Shown piece by piece: positions 36,027 through 44,806 of a stretch of 64,000 bases of DNA; within the stretch, counting starts at the first letter, position 1; each line of letters starts with the position of its first letter. Position numbers and translations under genes: made by a program. Source of the DNA: Pseudogracilibacillus sp. (lineage in GTDB: Bacteria; Bacillota; Bacilli; Bacillales; Amphibacillaceae); contig JAPFDT010000038.1 in the NCBI GenBank assembly GCA_026169815.1, forward strand, positions 1 to 64,000, read 5' to 3'. The notes beneath the pieces are model-generated. The model had not been told where the DNA came from, ran no database searches, and saw only the letters and a program-made list of their open reading frames with translations.

Positions 36027-37010
36027 ATGACTGAACTATCTTATATTGAAGCAATTAAAACTGCTATGTATGAAGAAATGGAAAGAGATGAAGATGTATT
36101 TATAATTGGTGAAGATGTCGGTGCAAAAGGTGGTGTCTTTCGAGCGACAGAAGGATTGTATGATACTTTTGGTTCTGATCGTGTAATTGATGCTCCCTTG
36201 GCAGAATCGGGCATTGTTGGAGTTGGAATAGGGGCAGCCATGTATGGGATGAGACCGATTGCTGAAATTCAATTTGCTGACTTTATTTTGCCTGCTGTAA
36301 ACCAAATTGTTTCTGAAGCGGCAAAAATTAGATATCGATCGAATAATGATTGGAACTGTCCGATTACAATTCGCGCACCTTATGGCGGCGGGGTAAATGG
36401 AGCTTTATACCATTCCCAATCCTTAGAGGCAATGTTTAGTAATCAACCAGGATTAAAAGTTGTCATTCCATCTACTCCTTACGACGCTAAAGGACTTTTA
36501 AAAGCGGCGATTCGTGATAATGATCCTGTTTTATATTTTGAACATAAACGTGCTTATCGTCTTCTAAAAGAAACTTTACCAGAGGAAGACTATGTCGTCC
36601 CGATAGGTAAAGCTGATGTTAAACGTACAGGAGAAGATATTACGATTATTACGTATGGATTATGTGTACATCATAGTTTACAGGCAGCAGAATCACTAGC
36701 AGAAGAAAATATTGATGTACATGTTTTGGATTTAAGAACAGTTTATCCATTAGATCAAGAAGCAATTATTGAAGCGGCGAATAAAACAGGGAAAGTATTG
36801 CTCGTCACGGAAGATAATAAAGAAGGTAGTGTAATTGGAGAAGTTGCGGCGATTATTGCTGAACATTGTTTATTTGAACTAGATGCACCTGTTAAACGAT
36901 TAGCTGCACCAGACGCGCCTTCGATGCCATATGCGCACGTATTAGAAAAAGAATTTTTAATAACAAAAGAGAAAATTGAACATGAAGCAAGGCAGTTAGC
37001 TCATTTTTAA
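36027..37010 (+). CDS. bkdAB: Branched-chain 2-oxoacid dehydrogenase E1 beta
   Basis: The beta chain of E1, which with BkdAA forms the alpha2beta2 decarboxylase. The 327-residue product is the same length as in Bacillus subtilis and has the Transket_pyr domain (GEDVGAKGGVFRAT, GAAMYGMRPI) and a C-terminal transketolase-C domain (LDLRTVYPLD). I chose ATG 36027 with AAGGAGGG upstream; a longer frame beginning at 35937 overlaps bkdAA with a basic, non-homologous 30-residue extension. Confidence 0.96.
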   Translation: MTELSYIEAIKTAMYEEMERDEDVFIIGEDVGAKGGVFRATEGLYDTFGSDRVIDAPLAESGIVGVGIGAAMYGMRPIAEIQFADFILPAVNQIVSEAAKIRYRSNNDWNCPITIRAPYGGGVNGALYHSQSLEAMFSNQPGLKVVIPSTPYDAKGLLKAAIRDNDPVLYFEHKRAYRLLKETLPEEDYVVPIGKADVKRTGEDITIITYGLCVHHSLQAAESLAEENIDVHVLDLRTVYPLDQEAIIEAANKTGKVLLVTEDNKEGSVIGEVAAIIAEHCLFELDAPVKRLAAPDAPSMPYAHVLEKEFLITKEKIEHEARQLAHF

Positions 37011-37043
37011 AATAATAAGTATCGGAAAGGAGGTCAGGAAATT

Positions 37044-38282
37044 ATGGCAAAAGAAAAAATATTAATGCCAAAATTAGGAGAAAGTGTGACAGAAGGTACG
37101 ATCACATCTTGGTTAGTTAAAGAAGGAGATCATGTACAAAAGTATGATCCGCTTGCAGAAGTAATGACAGATAAGGTCAATGCAGAAATACCAGCTTCCT
37201 TTACTGGTACCATTTCAGAAATTACTGCACAAGAAGGTGAAGTAATTGCAGTACATGAATTGATTGGCTATATAGAAACAGAAGAAAATGATGATGAAGT
37301 AGTTGAAACAGTAGAAAATAACGAACAACAATTAGAAAAGAATTCAGAAGTAGACGTGGCTGATTCAACTGATCATTCCATGAAGAATCGTTATTCACCA
37401 GCTGTTTTAAAACTTGCATCTGAACATAATATTGATTTAACGACTATATCTGGCAGTGGATTAGGCGGTAGAATTACTCGGAAAGATATTAGAACCTTAA
37501 TTGAACAACCAGATAAACAAAATAAAGCTATCTCAAGTGAAAATCAAGCAGCATCATCTGCAATGAAGCAACCAAAGGTGAAAAATGGCCATATAGAAAT
37601 TCCAGTTACAGGCGTTCGAAAAGCAATCGCCGCAAATGTAACAAAGTCAAAACAAGAAATTCCGCATGCTTGGATGACAGTAGAAGCTGATGTAACTGGA
37701 TTAGTTACTTATCGTAACAATATTAAAGACACATTTAGAGAAAGAGAAGGCTATTCTTTAACGTATTTTGCTTTTTTCATTCATGCTGTAGCAAAAGCGT
37801 TGCGAGAATTTCCTGAAATAAATAGTACGTGGCAACATGATAAGATTATTCACCATCAAGATATTCATATTTCCATAGCAGTAGCGAACGAAAATGAATT
37901 ATTTGTACCAGTTATTAAACATGTAGATGATAAAAGTGTGCAAGGAATAGCGAAGGAAATTACACAATTAGCGTATAAAGCAAGAAATAATCAATTATTA
38001 CCTGAAGATATGGAAGGTGGAACCTTTACTGTGAACAATACAGGCACTTTTGGTTCGATAGCTTCAATGGGAATTATCAATCATCCTCAAGCAGCTATTT
38101 TACAAGTAGAATCGATCGTAAAACGTCCAGTTATCATTAATGACATGTTTGCTGCACGTGACATCGTTAACTTGTCCTTATCTTTAGACCATCGTATTTT
38201 AGACGGCTTAATATGTGGTCGCTTTTTAGCACGAATAAAAGAACTGGTAGAAAGTATCGATGAAACAGCAAGCTTAGTCTAA
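37044..38282 (+). CDS. bkdB: Branched-chain 2-oxoacid dehydrogenase E2 (lipoamide acyltransferase)
   Basis: E2 forms the core of the complex and transfers the acyl group to CoA. The 412-residue product has a lipoyl domain (about 3-77) with lipoyl-lysine K44 in MTDKVNAE, a peripheral-subunit-binding domain (about 112-150, SPAVLKLASEHNIDL), and a catalytic domain ending with LDHRILDG, where the histidine is catalytic. GGAAAGGAGG precedes ATG 37044. It is the last gene of the bkd operon; no clear terminator follows before brxB. Confidence 0.96.
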   Translation: MAKEKILMPKLGESVTEGTITSWLVKEGDHVQKYDPLAEVMTDKVNAEIPASFTGTISEITAQEGEVIAVHELIGYIETEENDDEVVETVENNEQQLEKNSEVDVADSTDHSMKNRYSPAVLKLASEHNIDLTTISGSGLGGRITRKDIRTLIEQPDKQNKAISSENQAASSAMKQPKVKNGHIEIPVTGVRKAIAANVTKSKQEIPHAWMTVEADVTGLVTYRNNIKDTFREREGYSLTYFAFFIHAVAKALREFPEINSTWQHDKIIHHQDIHISIAVANENELFVPVIKHVDDKSVQGIAKEITQLAYKARNNQLLPEDMEGGTFTVNNTGTFGSIASMGIINHPQAAILQVESIVKRPVIINDMFAARDIVNLSLSLDHRILDGLICGRFLARIKELVESIDETASLV

Positions 38283-38384
38283 AATGAATTTGAAACTGGT
38301 TCAAACGATAAAATTGATATTATTTTCTAAAATTGATAAACTGAGATTGTAAGATACATTGATTAAGAAGGAGATGTACCATAT

Positions 38385-38816
38385 ATGAGCTTTGATAACT
38401 TTATGACAGACGTAGTTAACGTTGCACGAGGCGATATGCGTGAAGCTGGGTACGAAGAGTTACTCGATCCAGAACAAGTGGATGATGCTTTAAATCGAGA
38501 AGGTACAACATTAGTATTAGTAAATTCAGTTTGCGGCTGTGCTGGAGGAGTAGCAAGACCAGCAGCGGCTAACGCAATTCATTATGATAAACGCCCAGAT
38601 CATTTAGTGACAGTGTTTGCTGGACAAGATCGTGAAGCGACTGAGCAAGCGAGAACATTTTTTGAAGGTTATCCACCATCGTCACCATCTATGGCATTTT
38701 TAAAAGATGGTAAAATCGTTACGATGTTAGAGCGTCATGAAATTGAAGGTGCAACACCAATCGAAGTTATTAATAAATTACAGACTATCTTCGATGAACA
38801 TTGTGAAGAGCTATAA
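38385..38816 (+). CDS. brxB: Bacilliredoxin BrxB (YqiW)
   Basis: BrxB removes bacillithiol from S-bacillithiolated proteins. The 143-residue product has the CGC active-site motif at residues 50-52 (SVCGCAGG), the mark of the YphP/YqiW family. AAGGAGATG precedes ATG 38385. It lies between the bkd operon and yqjA as in Bacillus subtilis and has its own terminator. Confidence 0.95.
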   Translation: MSFDNFMTDVVNVARGDMREAGYEELLDPEQVDDALNREGTTLVLVNSVCGCAGGVARPAAANAIHYDKRPDHLVTVFAGQDREATEQARTFFEGYPPSSPSMAFLKDGKIVTMLERHEIEGATPIEVINKLQTIFDEHCEEL

Positions 38817-38829
38817 TTAATATGTAAGT

Positions 38830-38868
38830 AATAAGACTGTCCCGATATGATAGACAGTCTTATTTTTT
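38830..38868 (+). terminator. Terminator of brxB
   Basis: A 12-bp perfect stem (38830-38841 with 38853-38864) with an 11-base loop and a T6 tail. Confidence 0.92.
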
Positions 38869-38917
38869 ACATAAAATATAATACTTAGTTAGAATAGAAT
38901 TTAAAGGAGATTACAAC

Positions 38918-39916
38918 GTGAAAATAGGTTACAGAACTATTAAAACAGCACTAGGAACACCAATAGCAATTTCAATTGCACAATTATTCGGTGTATCAAA
39001 CGTTGTATCTGCTGGTATTTTAACCATATTATGTATCCAACCATCCCGAAAGAGATCAGTAGAAAGTGCTGTACACCGCTTTTTTGCATGTTTATTAGCC
39101 ATTGTTTTTTCCATTATCTTCTTTGAGTTGTTAGGTTATAACCCTTATACACTTGCTGCGCTTTTAGCAGTATTTATTCCGACAGCTGTTTTGTTGAAAA
39201 TTGAAAAAGGTATTATGACTAGTACAGTAATCACTTTAAATTTATATGCTTTTGATTCGATTAAATTAAGTTTTATTTATGACCAATTACTGCTAATCAT
39301 TATTGGAATAGGGGTTGGCTTGTTAGTAAATTTATATATGCCGAGTTTAGACAAAGAATTAAAAACGTTACAACAACAACTTGAAGATAATTTTCAAATT
39401 ATTTTAAAAGAAATAACCCTTTATATCCGGGAAGAAAATATGGATTGGGATGGAAAAGAAATTTCTACTGTAAGCAACATATTAGAAGAAGCAGATGAAC
39501 TTGTAGAACGCGACCGAGAAAATCATATGTTACGGGACCAGCATTCTTTTTATAATTATTTTCAAATGCGCAAAAAACAGTTTGATATTTTAAAACAAAT
39601 GCTACCTTTAGTTACTCGTTTACCGGAAAAGGATAATGTGTCTGAGGAAATTGCCGTATATTTTGAAAAGTTATGTGATGCAGTTCATCCAGGTAATACA
39701 GCGATTATTTATTTGTATGAGTTACGAGAATTAAAAGAAGGTTTTAAGAAAAAAGAGTTACCGAAAACACAAGAAGAATTTGAAACGAGAGCTAGTTTAT
39801 ATCAATTGTTACATGAACTAGAAGAATATTTGAAACTAAAATATCAATATAAAAAATCAGATGTGAAAAGTCCAAGAACAAGATGGACGAAAAAAAAGAA
39901 GATGGAAAAAACGTAA
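38918..39916 (+). CDS. yqjA: Aromatic acid exporter family protein YqjA
   Basis: The 332-residue product has about five membrane helices within the first 145 residues and a cytoplasmic helical domain after that, the architecture of the ArAE_1 (DUF939) family of putative aromatic acid exporters. Transport has not been shown for YqjA. The start is GTG 38918 with AAAGGAGA upstream. It follows brxB as in Bacillus subtilis. Confidence 0.83.
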   Translation: MKIGYRTIKTALGTPIAISIAQLFGVSNVVSAGILTILCIQPSRKRSVESAVHRFFACLLAIVFSIIFFELLGYNPYTLAALLAVFIPTAVLLKIEKGIMTSTVITLNLYAFDSIKLSFIYDQLLLIIIGIGVGLLVNLYMPSLDKELKTLQQQLEDNFQIILKEITLYIREENMDWDGKEISTVSNILEEADELVERDRENHMLRDQHSFYNYFQMRKKQFDILKQMLPLVTRLPEKDNVSEEIAVYFEKLCDAVHPGNTAIIYLYELRELKEGFKKKELPKTQEEFETRASLYQLLHELEEYLKLKYQYKKSDVKSPRTRWTKKKKMEKT

Positions 39917-39942
39917 TGTTATCCATCTTCTGCTACATTACA

Positions 39943-40080
39943 TTATAGTAAAGCGAGTCCACTTAATCCTGCAGTGAATAACGATAAAATCATGGCAATA
40001 ACCATTACATAAACAAAAAACTTTATTCTTCGTTCGCGTTTAGATTTTCTTTTTGGCGCTGATTTATGATTTTTCGACAC
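39943..40080 (-). CDS. 45-residue single-pass membrane protein, Prli42-like
   Basis: A miniprotein with a very basic N-terminus (KRKSKRERR, about residues 11-19) and one C-terminal membrane helix (about 21-45). I chose GTG at 40080 because AAAGGGGGA precedes it on the minus strand; a longer frame to 40143 lacks a start signal. The pattern (short basic cytoplasmic part, FVYVMVIAMILS, then glycine-containing helix end) resembles Prli42, the stressosome membrane anchor described in Listeria and predicted across Firmicutes. That match is from memory of the family pattern, so it is tentative. Confidence 0.6.
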   Translation of the reverse strand: MSKNHKSAPKRKSKRERRIKFFVYVMVIAMILSLFTAGLSGLALL

Positions 40081-40179
40081 GGTAAATCCCCCTTTAACGC
40101 AATATCTATTATGTATTTTACCTTTAAATGATAAAATGAACAAGTATATGATTTTTGGATTAGAATGGGGGATATATTA

Positions 40180-40611
40180 ATGGGATTTGAAGAGACTCCT
40201 AAAAAAATTGCGCATATTGGTATAGCAGTCCGTGATCTAGAAGCGTCTATTCCTTTTTATACAGATTTATTAGGTATGACACTTGAAAAAATGGAAGAAG
40301 TAGAAAGTGAACAAGTAAAAGTAGCATTTATTAAAATTGGTGAATCTAGAATTGAATTATTAGAACCGTTGTCAGAAAAATCAGCAATACATAGTTTTTT
40401 AGAGAAAAAAGGGGAAGGTATTCATCATATTGCATTGGAAGTAGACAATATCGATGAACGACTCAACGATTTACAGGAAAATGGTATTCGTTTAATTAAT
40501 GAACAACCAAAACAAGGTGCAGATAATGCACAAATAGCTTTTTTACATCCGAAATCAACAAATGGTGTTTTATTTGAATTATGCCAACATTCAAATGGGA
40601 AGGGGATTTAA
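40180..40611 (+). CDS. mce: Methylmalonyl-CoA epimerase (YqjC)
   Basis: Mce interconverts (R)- and (S)-methylmalonyl-CoA. The 143-residue product is a VOC/glyoxalase-fold protein with the metal ligands expected from HIGIAV near the N-terminus, HHIALEV in the middle and LFELCQ near the end. I chose ATG 40180 with TGGGGG at 40166-40171; an ATG at 40165 overlaps that sequence. The carboxyltransferase gene starts at the base after its stop codon, so both are coupled. Confidence 0.93.
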   Translation: MGFEETPKKIAHIGIAVRDLEASIPFYTDLLGMTLEKMEEVESEQVKVAFIKIGESRIELLEPLSEKSAIHSFLEKKGEGIHHIALEVDNIDERLNDLQENGIRLINEQPKQGADNAQIAFLHPKSTNGVLFELCQHSNGKGI

Positions 40612-42165
40612 ATGGAAATCTTTGATAAAATTGATGAACTTTACGATAAAAGAAGACAAGTTGAGCTCGGTGGTGGAGATGAACGAATCCAAAAACAATA
40701 TGAACGAGGTAAACTAACTGCAAGAGATAGAATTAATCATTTATTAGATGATGAATCATTTGTTGAATTAAACCCTTTCATGGAACACCGTACGACTGAC
40801 TTTGGTATGGATAAAGTAGAAGCTCACGGCGAAGGTGTCGTAACAGGATATGGTAAAATTAATGGACGACCAGTTTACTTATTTTCACAAGACTTTACTG
40901 TATTCGGTGGTGCCCTAGGTGAAATGCACGCAAAAAAAATTGCTAATGTCATGGATTTAGCAGCTAAAAGTGGTGTGCCTTTTATTGGCCTTAACGATTC
41001 TGGTGGAGCGAGAATCCAAGAAGGTGTCGGTTCTCTAGATGGATATGGACAAATCTTCTACCGTAACTCAATTTATTCTGGAGTAATCCCTCAAATCTCA
41101 GTTATTATGGGACCAAGTGCAGGTGGAGCAGTATATTCCCCAGCGATTACAGACGTTATCATTATGGTGGAACAAACATCAAAAATGTTTATTACGGGAC
41201 CAAAAGTAATTGAAACAGTAACTGGTGAAAAGATTTCAGCAGAAGATTTAGGTGGAGCAAAAGTTCACAACACGAAAAGTGGTAACGCTCATATGAGTGC
41301 TAAGACGGAAGAAGAAGCGTTAGATATGGTGAAATCTGTCTTATCTTACTTACCAAATAGCAATCAAGATATGCCACCAATTGCGGATTATCAACCAAAA
41401 GAAGATGATGATTATAATTCGGAATTATTAGAGATTGTTCCTTATGATACAACACGTCCTTATGATATTAAAAATGTTGTAAATGAAGTAGTAGATGATG
41501 ATAGCTTTTTTGAAATCCATAAAGATTTCGCTAAAAACATCGTCGTTGGATTTGCGAGAATTAAAGGACAACCTGTAGGACTAGTCTGTAATCAGCCGCG
41601 CTATATGGCTGGTGGAATTGATATTGATTCAAGTGATAAGGCAGCACGTTTTATTCGCTTCTGTGACTCGTTTAACGTCCCAATCATTACATTTGAAGAT
41701 GTAACAGGGTTCTTCCCTGGTATCAAACAAGAACACGGTGGAATCATTCGACACGGTGCGAAAATTTTATATGCTTACTCTGAAGCGACAGTTCCTAAAA
41801 TTACAGTCATTGTCCGTAAAGCATTTGGTGGAGCTTATGTGGCATTAAACAGTAAATCAATTGGTGCCGATTTAGTATATGCTTGGCCGAACTCTGAAGT
41901 TGCGGTAATGGGGCCAGAGGGGGCGGCAAACATAATTTTTGCTCGTGAAATTGCTGAAAGTGATAATCCAGAACAAACACGTCAAAATAAAATTGATGAA
42001 TATAAAGAGAAGTTTGCTAACCCGTATGTTGCAGCTGGTCGTGGTATGATTGATGATGTTATCGATCCACGGGATACGAGAAAATCATTAGCTCAAGCGT
42101 TAGAAATGTTATATACTAAACATGAGGAAAGACCGAAGAAAAAACACGGAAATATTCCTCTATAA
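40612..42165 (+). CDS. yqjD: Acyl-CoA carboxyltransferase (propionyl-CoA carboxylase beta type, YqjD)
   Basis: The 517-residue product belongs to the carboxyltransferase family of propionyl-CoA carboxylase beta and methylmalonyl-CoA decarboxylase alpha subunits, with GGARIQEGVGSL and the two oxyanion-hole glycine pairs (MGPSAGGAVYSP and RKAFGGAYVA). Coupling to the epimerase points to methylmalonyl-CoA as product or substrate. No biotin carboxylase or biotin carrier is encoded in the window, so a partner must lie elsewhere. Confidence 0.93.
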   Translation: MEIFDKIDELYDKRRQVELGGGDERIQKQYERGKLTARDRINHLLDDESFVELNPFMEHRTTDFGMDKVEAHGEGVVTGYGKINGRPVYLFSQDFTVFGGALGEMHAKKIANVMDLAAKSGVPFIGLNDSGGARIQEGVGSLDGYGQIFYRNSIYSGVIPQISVIMGPSAGGAVYSPAITDVIIMVEQTSKMFITGPKVIETVTGEKISAEDLGGAKVHNTKSGNAHMSAKTEEEALDMVKSVLSYLPNSNQDMPPIADYQPKEDDDYNSELLEIVPYDTTRPYDIKNVVNEVVDDDSFFEIHKDFAKNIVVGFARIKGQPVGLVCNQPRYMAGGIDIDSSDKAARFIRFCDSFNVPIITFEDVTGFFPGIKQEHGGIIRHGAKILYAYSEATVPKITVIVRKAFGGAYVALNSKSIGADLVYAWPNSEVAVMGPEGAANIIFAREIAESDNPEQTRQNKIDEYKEKFANPYVAAGRGMIDDVIDPRDTRKSLAQALEMLYTKHEERPKKKHGNIPL

Positions 42166-42186
42166 TATTGTATGCAGGAATTGATG

Positions 42187-42237
42187 AAAAGGACACAAAA
42201 CTTACTAGATGAGATGTGAGTTTTGTTCGTCCTTTTT
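42187..42237 (+). terminator. Terminator of mce-yqjD
   Basis: A 16-bp stem with a two-base bulge (42187-42202 with 42219-42236), a 16-base loop and T5. Confidence 0.8.
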
Positions 42238-42281
42238 ATTCTGTTTTATAAATGAAACAAAAAAGGAAAGGAATGGGCAGA

Positions 42282-43415
42282 TTGATTAAACTTAATGAAG
42301 AACGTCTCGTTAATGAATTTTTAGAATTAATTCAAGTTAATTCAGAAACAAAAGATGAAGCAAACATAGCACAAGTTTTAATAGATAAATTTCAACAATT
42401 AGGTGTAGAAGTAATAGAAGATAACGCAAAATCTATTACTGGTCATGGTGCGAACAATTTAATTTGTAATTTACAAGGAACAAATAAAGAAGCAGATAAA
42501 ATTTATTTTACCGCTCACATGGACACTGTAACACCAGGAAATAATATTAAGCCGAGTATTGAAGATGATTATATTATTTCTGATGGAACAACTATATTAG
42601 GAGCAGATGATAAAGCAGGAATTGCCGTTATTTTAGAAGCAATTCGCGTATTAAAAGAAGAAAAAATAGAACATAGTGATCTGCAATTTGTTATTACAGT
42701 TGGAGAAGAATCTGGATTAGTTGGAGCAAAAGCAATCGATACGTCATTATTAACTTCCGAATACGGTTATGCATTAGATAGTGACGGCGATGTTGGAAAT
42801 ATCGTTGTAGAAGCTCCATACCAAGCTCATATAAAAACAACTATTATTGGAAAGTCAGCACACGCTGGAGTTGCACCTGAAAAAGGGGTATCGGCAATTA
42901 CGGTAGCAGCAAATGCCGTAGCAAACATGCCTTTAGGAAGAATTGATGAAGCAACAACGGCAAATATAGGTTATTTCAAAGGTGGAAAAGCATCACAAAC
43001 GAACGTTGTTTGTGATACAGTTGAAATAGTAGCAGAAGCACGTTCTTTACACGAAGAAGCTTTAACCAAACAATTAACAAACATGCAACAAGCATTTGAG
43101 CGTACTGCAAATGAGTATGGTGCTACAGCAGAAATAACGATCAAAACAATGTATCCTGGATTTAGTCACGATGCAACAGATAAAGTTGTACAAGTTGCAC
43201 AACAAGCTGCACACACACTACAATTACCATGTGAACTTTTAAAAAGCGGTGGCGGAAGTGATGCTAATATATTTAACGGGCATGGTATTCCAACTGTCAA
43301 TCTTTCAGTCGGTTATGAGCATATTCATACAACAGAAGAAAAAATTCATCAAAACCATTTATACAACTTAACAAAATTAGTTTTACAAATTATTATGAAT
43401 GTGAATAAACAATAA
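42282..43415 (+). CDS. yqjE: M20/M42 peptidase YqjE (PepT2-like)
   Basis: A zinc aminotripeptidase-like enzyme. The 377-residue product has the metal-ligand motifs AHMDTV, GADDKAG and GEESG of the peptidase T-like M20 family and a dimerisation insert (about 185-290). The start is uncertain. TTG 42282 has AAAGGA 9 bases upstream and gives an N-terminus resembling the family; ATG 42273 is almost on top of that sequence, and ATG 42252 lacks one. It follows mce-yqjD as in Bacillus subtilis. Confidence 0.88.
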   Translation: MIKLNEERLVNEFLELIQVNSETKDEANIAQVLIDKFQQLGVEVIEDNAKSITGHGANNLICNLQGTNKEADKIYFTAHMDTVTPGNNIKPSIEDDYIISDGTTILGADDKAGIAVILEAIRVLKEEKIEHSDLQFVITVGEESGLVGAKAIDTSLLTSEYGYALDSDGDVGNIVVEAPYQAHIKTTIIGKSAHAGVAPEKGVSAITVAANAVANMPLGRIDEATTANIGYFKGGKASQTNVVCDTVEIVAEARSLHEEALTKQLTNMQQAFERTANEYGATAEITIKTMYPGFSHDATDKVVQVAQQAAHTLQLPCELLKSGGGSDANIFNGHGIPTVNLSVGYEHIHTTEEKIHQNHLYNLTKLVLQIIMNVNKQ

Positions 43416-43466
43416 TTTGTGCTGGATATTGCTCGCTAAAGGTAGAAGATAGAAAAGGAAGATGTA

Positions 43467-44741
43467 ATGATGGTGAAAAAAGCGAAAGTAATCTTTCATA
43501 TTGATATGAATAGCTTTTATGCTTCAGTAGAAATAGCACATAATCCAAAATTAAAAGGTAAACCTGTTGCAATTGCTGGAAATCCTGAAGAACGTAAAGG
43601 TATCATCGTTACAAGTAGTTATGAAGCAAGAGCAAAAGGGGTAAAGACAACGATGCCATTATGGCAAGCAAGAAGATTATGTCCTAACCTTATCGTCATT
43701 CGACCAGACTTTACTAAATATCGAGCAATGTCAGCTAAAATATTTAAAACATTAGCTGATATTGCTCCAATCATTGAACCTGTTTCGATAGATGAGGGAT
43801 ACATTGATGTGACCGATCACCCAATACATCCGGTAGAATTAGCAAATGAAATGCAACAACGGTTATTGCAAGAATTAAACATACCATGCAGTATTGGAAT
43901 TGGACCAAACAAATTTTTAGCTAAAACGGCTTCAGATTTTAAGAAACCATTAGGTATTACTATATTACGGATTCGAGATTTACCAGAAAAACTTTGGCCA
44001 TTAGCAGTTGATGAGATGTATGGTATAGGTGAGAAAACAGCTGAAAAACTTAAGAATATTGACATCCATACAATTAAAGACTTAGCACAAGCTGACGTCT
44101 ATACAGTAACACATGTATTAGGGATTAACGGAGAACGTTTAGTAAATCGAGCTAATGGGATTGATAGTAGAGAAGTTGATCCTGATTCAGTTAATGAATT
44201 TAAAAGCATAGGTAATTCGCGAACATTACGAGAAGATACAACAGATATGGCAGTTATTACAACAACATTTGATTATTTAGCGGGTCGTGTTGAAGAAAGG
44301 TTACAACGTAGAGAATTAAAAGGAATGACAGTCCAATTAATGATTCGTTATGCAGATCGTCGAACCGTTACAAGAAGTAGAAAATTAAATTACTTTATTG
44401 ATGAAAAGTCATCTGTTTTAACTGTTATCAATGAGCTTTTTAAAGAACATTGGACATCAGAACCTGTACGATTATTAGGGATTACAGTACAAGATTTATT
44501 GGAAAAAAGTGAAATTATCGAACAACTTAATTTATTTACGTATGAAGCAGAAGAAAAACGTGCTTCTATGACAGAGGCAATTCAATTGATGGAAAAGAAA
44601 TATGGCTCAGACGTTTTCATTCAGCCAAAAGAACAAAGTAATGATCAAACAGAAACTGACGAAAAGATGTATCGAACAAGTTTTCAAAAAGATTTTTTAG
44701 ATGATTATAAAAAACCTCATACTGATCCACAAAATGAATAA
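43467..44741 (+). CDS. dinB: DNA polymerase IV (Y family)
   Basis: DinB (PolY1, YqjH in Bacillus subtilis) is an error-prone polymerase that bypasses DNA lesions. The 424-residue product has the palm-domain motifs HIDMNSFYASVE and SIDEGYIDV with the catalytic acidic residues, a helix-hairpin-helix region (YGIGEKTAEKL), and the little-finger domain. A sliding-clamp motif, QLNLF, lies near residue 356. AAAAGGAAG precedes the start; two adjacent ATG codons are possible. No SOS box is evident upstream. Confidence 0.95.
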   Translation: MMVKKAKVIFHIDMNSFYASVEIAHNPKLKGKPVAIAGNPEERKGIIVTSSYEARAKGVKTTMPLWQARRLCPNLIVIRPDFTKYRAMSAKIFKTLADIAPIIEPVSIDEGYIDVTDHPIHPVELANEMQQRLLQELNIPCSIGIGPNKFLAKTASDFKKPLGITILRIRDLPEKLWPLAVDEMYGIGEKTAEKLKNIDIHTIKDLAQADVYTVTHVLGINGERLVNRANGIDSREVDPDSVNEFKSIGNSRTLREDTTDMAVITTTFDYLAGRVEERLQRRELKGMTVQLMIRYADRRTVTRSRKLNYFIDEKSSVLTVINELFKEHWTSEPVRLLGITVQDLLEKSEIIEQLNLFTYEAEEKRASMTEAIQLMEKKYGSDVFIQPKEQSNDQTETDEKMYRTSFQKDFLDDYKKPHTDPQNE

Positions 44742-44782
44742 GTAGATAACAATATACATTTGTACCTTGTTATCTACTTTTA
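44741..44782. terminator. Terminator of dinB, in a convergent gap
   Basis: A 12-bp perfect stem (44741-44752 with 44767-44778) with a 14-base loop, followed by TTTAAT. The left arm starts on the last base of the dinB stop codon. The convergent aldehyde dehydrogenase gene ends 25 bases further on. Confidence 0.8.
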
Positions 44783-44806
44783 ATATTTAAACAGATAAAC
44801 TTCTAT

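Noticed and set aside
40612-42165. Acetyl-CoA carboxylase subunit
   Set aside because: Single-chain carboxyltransferase of about 515 residues coupled to methylmalonyl-CoA epimerase; acetyl-CoA carboxylase in Bacillaceae has separate AccA and AccD.
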